The position numbers and the translations under genes are program-made. The notes under the pieces are model-generated. The model made no database searches and was not told the origin of the DNA. It saw only the letters and a program-made list of their open reading frames with translations. Below, piece after piece: positions 1-7,227 of a stretch of DNA of 64,000 nt. Every line of letters begins with the position of its first letter. Positions within the stretch are counted from its first letter, which is position 1. Location of the stretch: positions 5,146,001-5,210,000 of the forward strand of contig NZ_CP113068.1 of NCBI RefSeq assembly GCF_026625885.1, written 5' to 3'. This DNA comes from Roseateles sp. SL47 (GTDB taxonomy: Bacteria > Pseudomonadota > Gammaproteobacteria > Burkholderiales > Burkholderiaceae_C).

Positions 1-160
1 AGGTCCCTTCGCCTTCAATGCGCGGGGTATCCCGGTCAGCTTCGCTAGAAGCACCGTGAGATGCGGCGGAGTCATCCTGCTGCGTAGGAGGATGCGGATG
101 CGGATGCGGAGACGGATGCAATGAGAGCGCCGCCTTCTGCGAGTCGATCAGAGCCGCCAT
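1..160 (-). CDS. PIG-L family deacetylase, N-terminal part (cut by window edge)
   Basis: An open frame starts with ATG at 160 and stays open for 53 codons to the window edge. It overlaps the end of the upstream acyl-CoA dehydrogenase-like gene by 13 bp, as in a coupled operon. The visible part has a low-complexity His-Pro run (about residues 14-23, encoded by a gcatcc hexamer repeat), then a polar stretch ending in IEGEGT. That ending resembles the IxGxGTPE segment I recall at the start of PIG-L deacetylases encoded next to such dehydrogenase genes. The zinc-binding HPDD motif would lie outside the window, so the family call is an inference from context and one short motif. Confidence 0.45.
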   Translation of the reverse strand, partial: MAALIDSQKAALSLHPSPHPHPHPPTQQDDSAASHGASSEADRDTPRIEGEGT

Positions 161-1341
161 GGCTGATCTCCCGACGTGCCGTCCTCGTCCGCTGCGGAAG
201 CAAGAGCGCCCAACGCCGCCAGATCACGATCTCCATGACTCTGGCGCAAAAACACCGGCAAGTCGGCCAGCAGACGTGCCAGATGGGCGTGTCGGCAGAA
301 GGGCCCAGGCCCCAGGGCCCGGGAGACCGAGCGGATCACCCGTTGTGCCGTTTCATCCGTGGCGGTCCGCACACGCAAGGTCCAGGCCCGGGCATCGGCT
401 TGGGGATGACGATCCATCCAGGACGCCGCTTCCCGCAGGGTGGCCGCATTGGCGCTCAACAGACCGTCCACCTGCCCTAAAGCCAACTGCAGGTGCCAGG
501 CTTCGCCCTGGCGCAAGCTGGTGGCCAGCCGCAGCGCCTCGGCCAGCGATTCCAGCGCCCCATGCCAGCAGGCCGCAATACCGGCCCCGCCCTGCCAGAA
601 GCCGGGACGATGCAGGTAGCCGGCGGCATCGCCCAACAGGCGGGCAGGCACATCCTCAAAACTCACCGTGGCGGTGCCGGTGCCGGCCATGCCCACTGCC
701 GCCCAGGCCGTGTCATCGATGCGCACACCCGGCTGATGCAGGTCGACGTCCGCCAGCCAGGGCCCGCTGCCATCCGGCATCCAGGAGGTCAGCAATGCGC
801 GCTCCACATCGGCAGCACCCGAACACCAGGCCTTGCGGCCGGACAACAGCACACGCCCCTCCTCCGTTCGGGTGACGGTCACCCGCGCGTCCGGCGCTTC
901 CGCGGCCCAGACCGCATAAGCGGGTGGCGTCACTGTGGTTGACGTCTGGAAGTGGCCATTCAGACGCGCATCGGACACCAAATCCGCCTCCGGCACCACA
1001 TCGGTCAAGACGGGTGCCACCGCCGCCATGCGAGAGGCGTGGGCCGGTCCTGCGGGCTCCAGCTCCGCCAGAATCGCCAGCGCATCGGTGTGGGATTCGT
1101 ACAGTTTGGCCAGCGCCAGGTCGTCCGCTGCCACGCGCGCCAGCATGCGCCAGCGCTGCAGGGTCCGACCCTGGCCAGGGCCTGGCAGCAGGTCCAAACC
1201 AGCATTGATCAACTGCCGCAGCCTTGCAGCCGGGCTCATGCCCTGGCTTTGGCGCAGCCAGTCACCCAGACGACGCGGGGCCAGGCCGTCGGCATCCACC
1301 GAGGCGTCCAGCACGGGAACGGGAACATCGAGCAATTGCAT
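148..1341 (-). CDS. acyl-CoA dehydrogenase-like protein
   Basis: The 397-residue protein has the layout of an acyl-CoA dehydrogenase: an N-terminal helical part, a middle beta part with a WCSGA segment (the position of the usual FAD-contacting W-I/C-T/S-G motif) and a C-terminal helical bundle. The family normally oxidises acyl-CoA thioesters with FAD, but the sequence is divergent and the usual C-terminal catalytic region is not obvious, so the substrate is unknown. I chose the ATG at 1341 because the upstream extension is low-complexity and looks non-coding. The next gene begins inside its last codons, and in related bacteria such genes sit in clusters with a PIG-L deacetylase, a methyltransferase and a glycosyltransferase. 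Confidence 0.75.
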   Translation of the reverse strand: MQLLDVPVPVLDASVDADGLAPRRLGDWLRQSQGMSPAARLRQLINAGLDLLPGPGQGRTLQRWRMLARVAADDLALAKLYESHTDALAILAELEPAGPAHASRMAAVAPVLTDVVPEADLVSDARLNGHFQTSTTVTPPAYAVWAAEAPDARVTVTRTEEGRVLLSGRKAWCSGAADVERALLTSWMPDGSGPWLADVDLHQPGVRIDDTAWAAVGMAGTGTATVSFEDVPARLLGDAAGYLHRPGFWQGGAGIAACWHGALESLAEALRLATSLRQGEAWHLQLALGQVDGLLSANAATLREAASWMDRHPQADARAWTLRVRTATDETAQRVIRSVSRALGPGPFCRHAHLARLLADLPVFLRQSHGDRDLAALGALASAADEDGTSGDQPWRL

Positions 1342-1489
1342 CCCGGGGTTTGGCAATCCTCGTGCCCTGATGAACGATTTGCTACGCCTTGAGCCTTCCG
1401 GGCCGGGTCGGGCGTCTCCGTTCGTCCCGGGCAACGCTGGGCCCCGAGGTGTAGGATTCGACCCGTTCAGGATCAATCCCCCTCCTTTC

Positions 1490-1972
1490 ATGAGCAGCTC
1501 TGCCCCCACCTCCGCCGTCTACGACCGCCTGCAACAGCTGGGCATCACCCTGCCACCGGTTGCCGTGCCGGCCGCCGCCTATGTGCCCTTCGTACGCACC
1601 GGCAATCTGGTGTTCCTGTCCGGCCATATTGCCAAGAAAGACGGCAAAACCTGGGTCGGCCAGTTGGGCAAGGACACCGACACCGCCACCGGCAAGGCCG
1701 CCGCACGTGCCATCGCCATCGACCTGATGGGCACGCTGCAGGCCGCCGTCGGCGACCTGGGCAAGGTCACACGCATCGTCAAGCTGATGAGCCTGGTCAA
1801 CAGCACCGCTGATTTCACCGAGCACCACCTGGTGACCAACGGCGCTTCCGAACTGTTTGTGGAAGTGTTCGGCCCCGACGTCGGCGCCCATGCACGCAGC
1901 GCCTTCGGCGTGGCCCAGATCCCCACCGGCGCTTGTGTGGAGATCGAGCTGATTGCCGAGGTGCAGAGCTGA
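1490..1972 (+). CDS. RidA/YjgF-YER057c-UK114 family protein
   Basis: This 160-residue protein belongs to the RidA family, whose best-known members hydrolyse reactive enamine/imine intermediates released by PLP enzymes. The conserved C-terminal ARSAFGVAQIP...VEIELIAEV block is present and includes the arginine used by catalytic members. It is about 30 residues longer than E. coli RidA and matches the longer YjgH-like subgroup starting YDRLQQLGI. The ATG at 1490 is supported by the start of family similarity; no good ribosome site lies in front. The stop codon overlaps the dsbB start (TGATG), so the two are probably co-translated. Confidence 0.85.
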   Translation: MSSSAPTSAVYDRLQQLGITLPPVAVPAAAYVPFVRTGNLVFLSGHIAKKDGKTWVGQLGKDTDTATGKAAARAIAIDLMGTLQAAVGDLGKVTRIVKLMSLVNSTADFTEHHLVTNGASELFVEVFGPDVGAHARSAFGVAQIPTGACVEIELIAEVQS

Positions 1973-2472
1973 TGCGGCTGCTCCTCACCCCCCCGCGGGT
2001 GCTGGCCGTCACTGCCCTGGCCTCGCTGGCCGCCCTGGCGGCTGCGTTGGTCGCTCAGTATCAGTTCGACATCAAGCCCTGCCCCTGGTGCGTGATGCAA
2101 CGGGGCATCTTCATTCTGATTGCGGTGGTGAGCGTGCTGGGCTGGTGCCTGCAGCGCGTCAAGGCCGCGCGGGTGGTCGCGCTGCTGCTGGTGGCCGCCC
2201 TGGGCATCGCCGGGCTGGTGGCCGCCGGTTATCAGCATGAAGTGGCGGCCAAGCTGGCCAGCTGTGACATGACCTTTGCGGACAAGGTACTGACCGCGCT
2301 GGAGCTGGAATCCCGCTGGCCCAGCGTCTTCATGGTCACCGCCTCCTGCAGCGAAGCGTCGGCCTACACCCTGCTGGGTCAGCCGTACGACATCTGGAGC
2401 GGCCTGCTGTTCACGCTGATCGCGCTGGGCGCCCTGCTCACGCTCAAGCGCCGTCCCCGGCTGCACGGGTGA
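1972..2472 (+). CDS. dsbB: disulfide bond formation protein B
   Basis: DsbB is the inner-membrane quinone reductase that reoxidises periplasmic DsbA. The 166-residue product has four predicted membrane helices. The first cysteine pair is in KPCPWCVMQRG (about residues 34-37). The second pair is split between ASCDMTF and TASCSE, as expected for the periplasmic loop cysteines. The ATG overlaps the TGA of the preceding RidA-family gene, so translation is probably coupled. The gene ends 25 bp before the convergent LysE-family gene with no obvious terminator between them. Confidence 0.92.
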   Translation: MRLLLTPPRVLAVTALASLAALAAALVAQYQFDIKPCPWCVMQRGIFILIAVVSVLGWCLQRVKAARVVALLLVAALGIAGLVAAGYQHEVAAKLASCDMTFADKVLTALELESRWPSVFMVTASCSEASAYTLLGQPYDIWSGLLFTLIALGALLTLKRRPRLHG

Positions 2473-2497
2473 CGTTCGGGGCGGGTGGCTGTGCGCG

Positions 2498-3112
2498 TCA
2501 GCGTGACTTCAGCCCCAGCCCCACAAACACCGTCCCCGCCAGCCGGTCCAGCCACAGGCCGGCCTTCGGGCGACGGCTGATCCAGCGGCCGATGGCGCCG
2601 GAAAAATACCCCAGCAGCCCAAACAGCAGCGCCGCCTGCGCGGTGAACAGCAGCCCGAGCTGCGCCATCTGCAAGCTCTCATCCCCGCCGCCCGCCACGA
2701 CGAACTGCGGCAGGAACGACAGAAAGAACAGCACCACCTTGGGGTTGATCGCATTGGCGAACACCCCTTTGAAGAACAAGCGCCGCAGGGATTCCTCCGG
2801 CGGCGCACTCTCCAGCCGCACCGCACCGGAGCTGCACAGGGCCCGGATGCCCATCCAGATGAGGTAGAGCCCCCCGCAGACCTTCAGCACCGTGAAGGCG
2901 ACGGGAGACGCCGCCACCAGCGCACTCACGCCAAGCACTGCCAGCACGGTGTGGCTCAGGCACCCCAGCGCGCAGCCGAGCCCGAAGGCCATGCCATGCC
3001 GGCGTCCCTTGGACAGCCCCATGCTCAGCACCATCAGGTTGTCCGGCCCCGGGGAGGCGGTGATGAGCAGTGCAGCGGCCAGGAAGCCCAGAAATTGTTC
3101 AAGCGTCAGCAT
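2498..3112 (-). CDS. LysE/RhtB family amino-acid exporter
   Basis: The 204-residue membrane protein carries the LysE/RhtB signature near the N-terminus (ITASPGPDNLMVLS) and the NPKVVLFFLSFLPQF segment around the middle, with about six hydrophobic helices. The family exports amino acids such as lysine, threonine or homoserine lactone; the substrate cannot be read from sequence. I chose the ATG at 3112 (MLTLEQFLGF), where family similarity starts. A GTG at 3133 would add seven residues. It stands alone between convergent dsbB and divergent phoD. Confidence 0.85.
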   Translation of the reverse strand: MLTLEQFLGFLAAALLITASPGPDNLMVLSMGLSKGRRHGMAFGLGCALGCLSHTVLAVLGVSALVAASPVAFTVLKVCGGLYLIWMGIRALCSSGAVRLESAPPEESLRRLFFKGVFANAINPKVVLFFLSFLPQFVVAGGGDESLQMAQLGLLFTAQAALLFGLLGYFSGAIGRWISRRPKAGLWLDRLAGTVFVGLGLKSR

Positions 3113-3243
3113 GAGCGGGATGATAGCCAGCACGGCAGGCCCTGCGCGCCCGTCGCGCAGCCGATGCGACCCGGGCCAGGGCCGGTCATGGGCCTGTCAC
3201 CGGGGCGCGCCAGCATGAGCGCCTTTGTCCCCTGGAGTGAGCC

Positions 3244-4833
3244 ATGGACCGCCGCCGCTTCCTCAATGCCAGCGCCCTGCTCGGAGGCGCTTCGCTGATC
3301 CTGCCGCACGGCGTGCGCGCCCAGGCGCCGGCGATCATCACCCGCGACAGCATGCGCCCGCAGATGCCGCATGGCGTGCAGAGTGGCGACCCGCTGGCGG
3401 ATGCCGCGATCGTCTGGACCCGCGCCGACCGCCCCTCGCGGATGTGGCTGGAATGGTCCACCACGGCCAGCTTTGCCCATGCCCAGCGGGTGCGAGGTCC
3501 ATTTCTGCTGCAGGACACCGATTTCACCGGCCGTGTGGACCTGCACCAACTGCCGCCCGGCCAGGAGATCTTCTACCGCGTCCTGCTGCAGGACCTGCAC
3601 AACGAGCGGGTGATGTCCGAACCGCTGGAGGGCCACCTGCGCCTGCCCGGCGCCGCTGGCCGTTCGCCCTTGCGCGACGTGCGCTTCTGCTGGAGCGGCG
3701 ACACCATGGGCCAGGGCTGGGGCATCAATCCGGAATGGGACGGCATCGGCATCTATGAGCAGATCCGTCGGCTGAGCCCCGACTTCTTCCTGCACAGCGG
3801 CGACACCATCTACGCCGACAGCCCGATTGCCGCCGAAGTGAAGCTGGCCAACGGCAGCATCTGGAAGAACGTGCTCACTGAAGAGGTCAGCAAGGTGGCC
3901 GAGACCCTGGACGAATACCGGGGCCGGTATCGCTACAACCTGATGGACACGCATGTGCGCCGCATGTCCGCCGAGGTGCCGCAGATTTGGCAGTGGGACG
4001 ACCACGAGGTGACCAACAACTATTCGGACAGAAAGGACCTCACCGGCGACTCCCGCTACACCGAGAAGCATGTGCCCCTGCTGGGGGCACGGGGCACCCG
4101 GGCCTTCATGGAATACGCCCCGATGCGGCGCTTTGGTGACGCCGAGGTGGAGCGCATCTACCGCCATCTGCCCCAGGGCCCGCTGCTCGACGTGTTTGTG
4201 CTGGACATGCGCAGCTATCGCGGCCCCAACGGCGCCAACCTGGAGACCGAAGAAAACGCCACCAGCGCCTTCATGGGCACCACCCAGGTGGACTGGCTGC
4301 TGGACGGTCTGCGCCGCTCCAAGGCGGTGTGGAAGGTGATTGCGGCGGACATGCCGATCGGCCTGCAGGTGAGCGACGGCAAGGACACCCAGGGCCGCGA
4401 CAAGTGGGAGGCGATTGCCAACGGCGACAACGGCGCCCCGCGTGGCCGCGAACTCGAGATCGCCCGCCTTCTCCAGGGCATCAAGCAACTGGGGCTGCAC
4501 AACGTCGTGTGGCTGACCGCCGATGTGCACTACACAGCCGCCCACTTCTTCGATCCGGGCCGTGCCCAGTTCAACGACTTCCTGCCTTTCTGGGAATTCG
4601 TCTCCGGGCCGCTGCATGCGGGCGGTTTCGGCCCCAACAAGGCCGATGCCACCTTCGGCATGCAGGTGATCTATGAAAAGGCCCCCAAGGAAGCCAACTC
4701 GCCCCCGTCGGACGGTCTTCAGTTCTTCGGCCAGGTGGACATCGACGCCAAGACGCGCGCGCTCACCGTCACGCTGAAGGATCTGACCGGCGCCTCGCTC
4801 TACAGCAAGACGCTGGAAGCACGCCGCGCCTGA
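3244..4833 (+). CDS. phoD: PhoD-like alkaline phosphatase / phosphodiesterase, Tat-exported
   Basis: The 529-residue protein begins with a twin-arginine signal (MDRRRFLNASALLGG, cleavage near VRAQA) and should act in the periplasm. Metallophosphatase motifs appear in order: SGDTMGQGW, HSGDTIYAD, WDDHEVTNN and LTADVHYTAAHFF, which supply the metal ligands of PhoD enzymes that hydrolyse phosphodiesters and phosphomonoesters. An N-terminal domain of about 110 residues precedes the catalytic part, as usual for PhoD. The ATG follows a GGAG at suitable spacing. No Pho-box was recognised upstream. It converges with the PAS-LuxR gene 27 bp downstream. Confidence 0.9.
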   Translation: MDRRRFLNASALLGGASLILPHGVRAQAPAIITRDSMRPQMPHGVQSGDPLADAAIVWTRADRPSRMWLEWSTTASFAHAQRVRGPFLLQDTDFTGRVDLHQLPPGQEIFYRVLLQDLHNERVMSEPLEGHLRLPGAAGRSPLRDVRFCWSGDTMGQGWGINPEWDGIGIYEQIRRLSPDFFLHSGDTIYADSPIAAEVKLANGSIWKNVLTEEVSKVAETLDEYRGRYRYNLMDTHVRRMSAEVPQIWQWDDHEVTNNYSDRKDLTGDSRYTEKHVPLLGARGTRAFMEYAPMRRFGDAEVERIYRHLPQGPLLDVFVLDMRSYRGPNGANLETEENATSAFMGTTQVDWLLDGLRRSKAVWKVIAADMPIGLQVSDGKDTQGRDKWEAIANGDNGAPRGRELEIARLLQGIKQLGLHNVVWLTADVHYTAAHFFDPGRAQFNDFLPFWEFVSGPLHAGGFGPNKADATFGMQVIYEKAPKEANSPPSDGLQFFGQVDIDAKTRALTVTLKDLTGASLYSKTLEARRA

Positions 4834-4860
4834 GCGGTCTTCAGCCGCCGCCGGCCGCCA

Positions 4861-5520
4861 TCAACGGTATTCCATGGCACGCAGCACGCCCTGCATCGGC
4901 GGCAGCTGCGCGACCATGGCCACCAGTTCACGGATGCTTTCGGTGGCGGTTTTGGCCCGCACACTCGCAATCTGGGTGCGCACCGTGGAAATGGCCACGC
5001 CGTGGCGCTGCGCGATTTCCTGGGGCTGCAGGCCTTCACACAGCGCCTGCAAAACGCCCTGCTCCGCCGCCGTGAGCTGATGCTCCCGGGCGAAGGCCAA
5101 CATCGGCAGCTCACCACACAGGTTGCGTTTGCCCAGCACCAGCAGGGCGTGGGTCTGCTGCCCATCCACCATCGGCAGCACCGACAGGGACAAGCGCTGT
5201 GCGCCCCGGCCCAGGCAGATCAGATGGCGCAGGCTGCGTTGCTGCGCATCTTGCAGTGCCTGCTCCAGGCGCTGCTGGTCCGGCCGCTGGACCGCTGTCA
5301 GCAGGCCTTCCACCACCTGCACCGGTGCTTCCGGACCCAATTGCTCCCGGGCTGTGCAGTTGGCATACACCAGCCGACCGCCGTGGCCGACCAGGCAAAC
5401 GCCCAGGTCAATGGCATCCAACGCGCTGCGCCACCACTTTTCCTGGCCACGCCGACGCTCCGGCCCGCGGTACACGGACCACCAATCCAAGTCCTGGGAC
5501 CTCCCCAGCATTCCATCCAT
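4861..5520 (-). CDS. PAS domain-containing LuxR-type transcriptional regulator
   Basis: The 219-residue protein has a PAS-like sensor region (about residues 25-130, with ALDAIDLGVCLVGHGGRLVYAN) and a C-terminal LuxR/GerE helix-turn-helix (about 150-205, LTAAEQGVLQALCEGL...EIAQRHGVAISTVRTQ). It probably senses a small molecule or redox state and regulates transcription. The ATG at 5520 has a GGAGG seven bases upstream, which decides the start over longer frames. A long inverted repeat lies 45-98 bp upstream of the start. Its targets are unknown; the DUF1800/DUF1501 genes upstream on the same strand are the nearest candidates. Confidence 0.8.
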   Translation of the reverse strand: MDGMLGRSQDLDWWSVYRGPERRRGQEKWWRSALDAIDLGVCLVGHGGRLVYANCTAREQLGPEAPVQVVEGLLTAVQRPDQQRLEQALQDAQQRSLRHLICLGRGAQRLSLSVLPMVDGQQTHALLVLGKRNLCGELPMLAFAREHQLTAAEQGVLQALCEGLQPQEIAQRHGVAISTVRTQIASVRAKTATESIRELVAMVAQLPPMQGVLRAMEYR

Positions 5521-5564
5521 CGTTGCCTCCGGTGATCGGGCTGTGGAACGCGGCTCGGCTTGCG

Positions 5565-5618
5565 CATCTTCTAACTTCCTGTGCGAATAGCAGAGCAACG
5601 TCAGGATGTTAGAAGATG
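5565..5618. promoter_or_regulatory. long inverted repeat upstream of PAS-LuxR gene
   Basis: Arms catcttctaacttcctg (5565-5581) and caggatgttagaagatg (5602-5618) pair at 16 of 17 positions around a 20-bp spacer. The position, 45 bp upstream of the regulator start, suits either an operator or a hairpin in the 5' untranslated RNA. No U-tract follows on either strand, so it does not look like a terminator. Confidence 0.55.
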
Positions 5619-5724
5619 GCGGACAAAATGCGTAGCAATGTTTTTGGGGGAGGCGCCCCCCTGGCTAAGGGACAAGTGGATGTCGGGTTCGGGAGAACTT
5701 TCACGTGAGCGCCGAAAATACGCA

Positions 5725-5787
5725 CCAATTCCGCCAATTCCGCCAATTCCGCCAATTCCACCAATTCCACCAATTCCGCCTATTCCG
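5725..5787. repeat. 9-bp tandem array, seven copies
   Basis: Seven consecutive copies of ccaattccg, with variants ccaattcca (copies 4 and 5) and cctattccg (copy 7), lie between the PAS-LuxR gene and the 3' end of the DUF1501 gene. The array ends 37 bp before that stop codon. The frame is open in both directions because the unit is a multiple of three, but nothing suggests it is translated. Confidence 0.9.
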
Positions 5788-5823
5788 CGCGTTCTGAGCC
5801 CTTCAGGCCCCAGCGGCGCGGGA

Positions 5824-7215
5824 TCAAGCCGCCATGAACCCCAGGTCGGGCTGGCTGAAGTTGCCAATGCCCGGCAGGACGGACGGCAGGTCCGAGGCGC
5901 TGACACCCATCCAAAGCGCCAAAGTGGCAGCCAGTTGGTCCACCGCCGTGGTCGGCAGCAGGCGGCCCTGCCCCACATCGTCTGGGCCGTTGACGCTGAC
6001 CGAAGGCAGTTGGCCATAGAAACGCCCGCCCTTGACCGCACCGCCCATCACCAGATGGTGGCTGCCCCAGCCGTGGTCGGAGCCGTCACCGTTGGAGGTG
6101 AGCGTGCGGCCGAAGTCCGAGGCGGTGAAGGTGGTCACGTTGTTGGCCACGCCCAGTTCCTGCAGCGCCGCGTCAAAGCTGGCCATGGCATTACCCACCT
6201 GCTGCAGCAGCTTGGGATGCTGGTCCACCAGCACATCATGCAGGTCGAAGCCGCCCAAGGACACAAAAAACACCTGGCGAGCGACCCCCAGTGCAGACCG
6301 GGCCGCGATCAGCTTGGCCACCATGCTGAGCTGCGACGCCAGCGACGAGGTGGTGTCGAACGGGGTGGTCAGATTCACGCTGGACAGCGCAGAGCTGACG
6401 GTGGCCTGCGCATTGATGGAGCGGGACGTCACCCGGTTGAGCTCGGTTTCCATCCAGTGTGTGCGTTCGCCGGTCACCAGCGTGCGCAGCGCTTCGCTGC
6501 AGGCCTGCGACCCGAACAGGCTGCGGGTCACACCATTGATGGCCACGGCGCCGCTGCTGCCCATCTGGTATTGCACCGCCTGCCCCCCCGACATGAACAC
6601 CGCATTGCCGGAGACATTGATGCAGGTGAAGGTGGCATTGCCGTTGCCCGACAGGAAGCGGTCACCCAGCCGCCCCCCCCAGCCGGAGATGGCGCCTTCG
6701 GGCTTGGACGACTGCCAGAGGCTTTGCTGATCGTTGTGCGAGAACAGCTTGGGCGGCAGCGGCACACTCTGCGCCTTGTACTGCGCCAGCGTGGTCGGCT
6801 GCATCAGGGTGCCGATGTTGAGCATCACCGCCAGGCGGCCGGCATCAAACACCGGCTTGACGGCCGAGAGCGTCGGAGCCAGCGCCATCTGACGGCCGTC
6901 CGGCAGAGCCACCGAGGGCGTCAGCGCGGTGGCGGCCAGCTGATCGCGCGGCGTGGCCAGGGTCTGCCGGATGGTGGCATATGCGGCATGGCTGGCGGCG
7001 TCATACGGCACCAGCGTGTTGCCGTAATCATTGCCCCCGTACATGAAGAGGCAGACCAGCGCTTTGTAGTCGCCAGAGGCGGTGGCGGCGGCCGCTTCGT
7101 TGATGGCCGCCAGTTGCAGCGCCCAGGGCGCGGCAGTACCGGCCACCGACAGCGCGGAGGCATGCTTGAGGAATTCGCGGCGCTTCAGCGACGCCAGGCG
7201 GGACACGTGGGCCAT
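5824..7215 (-). CDS. DUF1501 domain-containing exported protein
   Basis: The 463-residue protein begins with a twin-arginine-type signal (KRREFLKHASALSVAG, cleavage near AAAA) and carries the DUF1501 fold, related to the alkaline phosphatase/sulfatase superfamily. Typical segments are LVCLFMYGGNDYGNTLVPYD near the start, FFVSLGGFDLHD in the middle and ASDFGRTL...DHGWGSHHLVMGG near the end. The biochemical function of the family is not established. It follows the DUF1800 gene by 12 bp with a GGAG in front of its ATG, and the two are commonly paired in proteobacteria, suggesting a joint role outside the cytoplasm. Confidence 0.88.
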   Translation of the reverse strand: MAHVSRLASLKRREFLKHASALSVAGTAAPWALQLAAINEAAAATASGDYKALVCLFMYGGNDYGNTLVPYDAASHAAYATIRQTLATPRDQLAATALTPSVALPDGRQMALAPTLSAVKPVFDAGRLAVMLNIGTLMQPTTLAQYKAQSVPLPPKLFSHNDQQSLWQSSKPEGAISGWGGRLGDRFLSGNGNATFTCINVSGNAVFMSGGQAVQYQMGSSGAVAINGVTRSLFGSQACSEALRTLVTGERTHWMETELNRVTSRSINAQATVSSALSSVNLTTPFDTTSSLASQLSMVAKLIAARSALGVARQVFFVSLGGFDLHDVLVDQHPKLLQQVGNAMASFDAALQELGVANNVTTFTASDFGRTLTSNGDGSDHGWGSHHLVMGGAVKGGRFYGQLPSVSVNGPDDVGQGRLLPTTAVDQLAATLALWMGVSASDLPSVLPGIGNFSQPDLGFMAA

Positions 7216-7227
7216 GGGGAGCTCCGC

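Noticed and set aside
5725..5787. Short tandem arrays considered as CRISPR or phage attachment sites
   Set aside because: Units are 6-9 bp without unique spacers, no cas or integrase genes are near, and no flanking target duplication was found.
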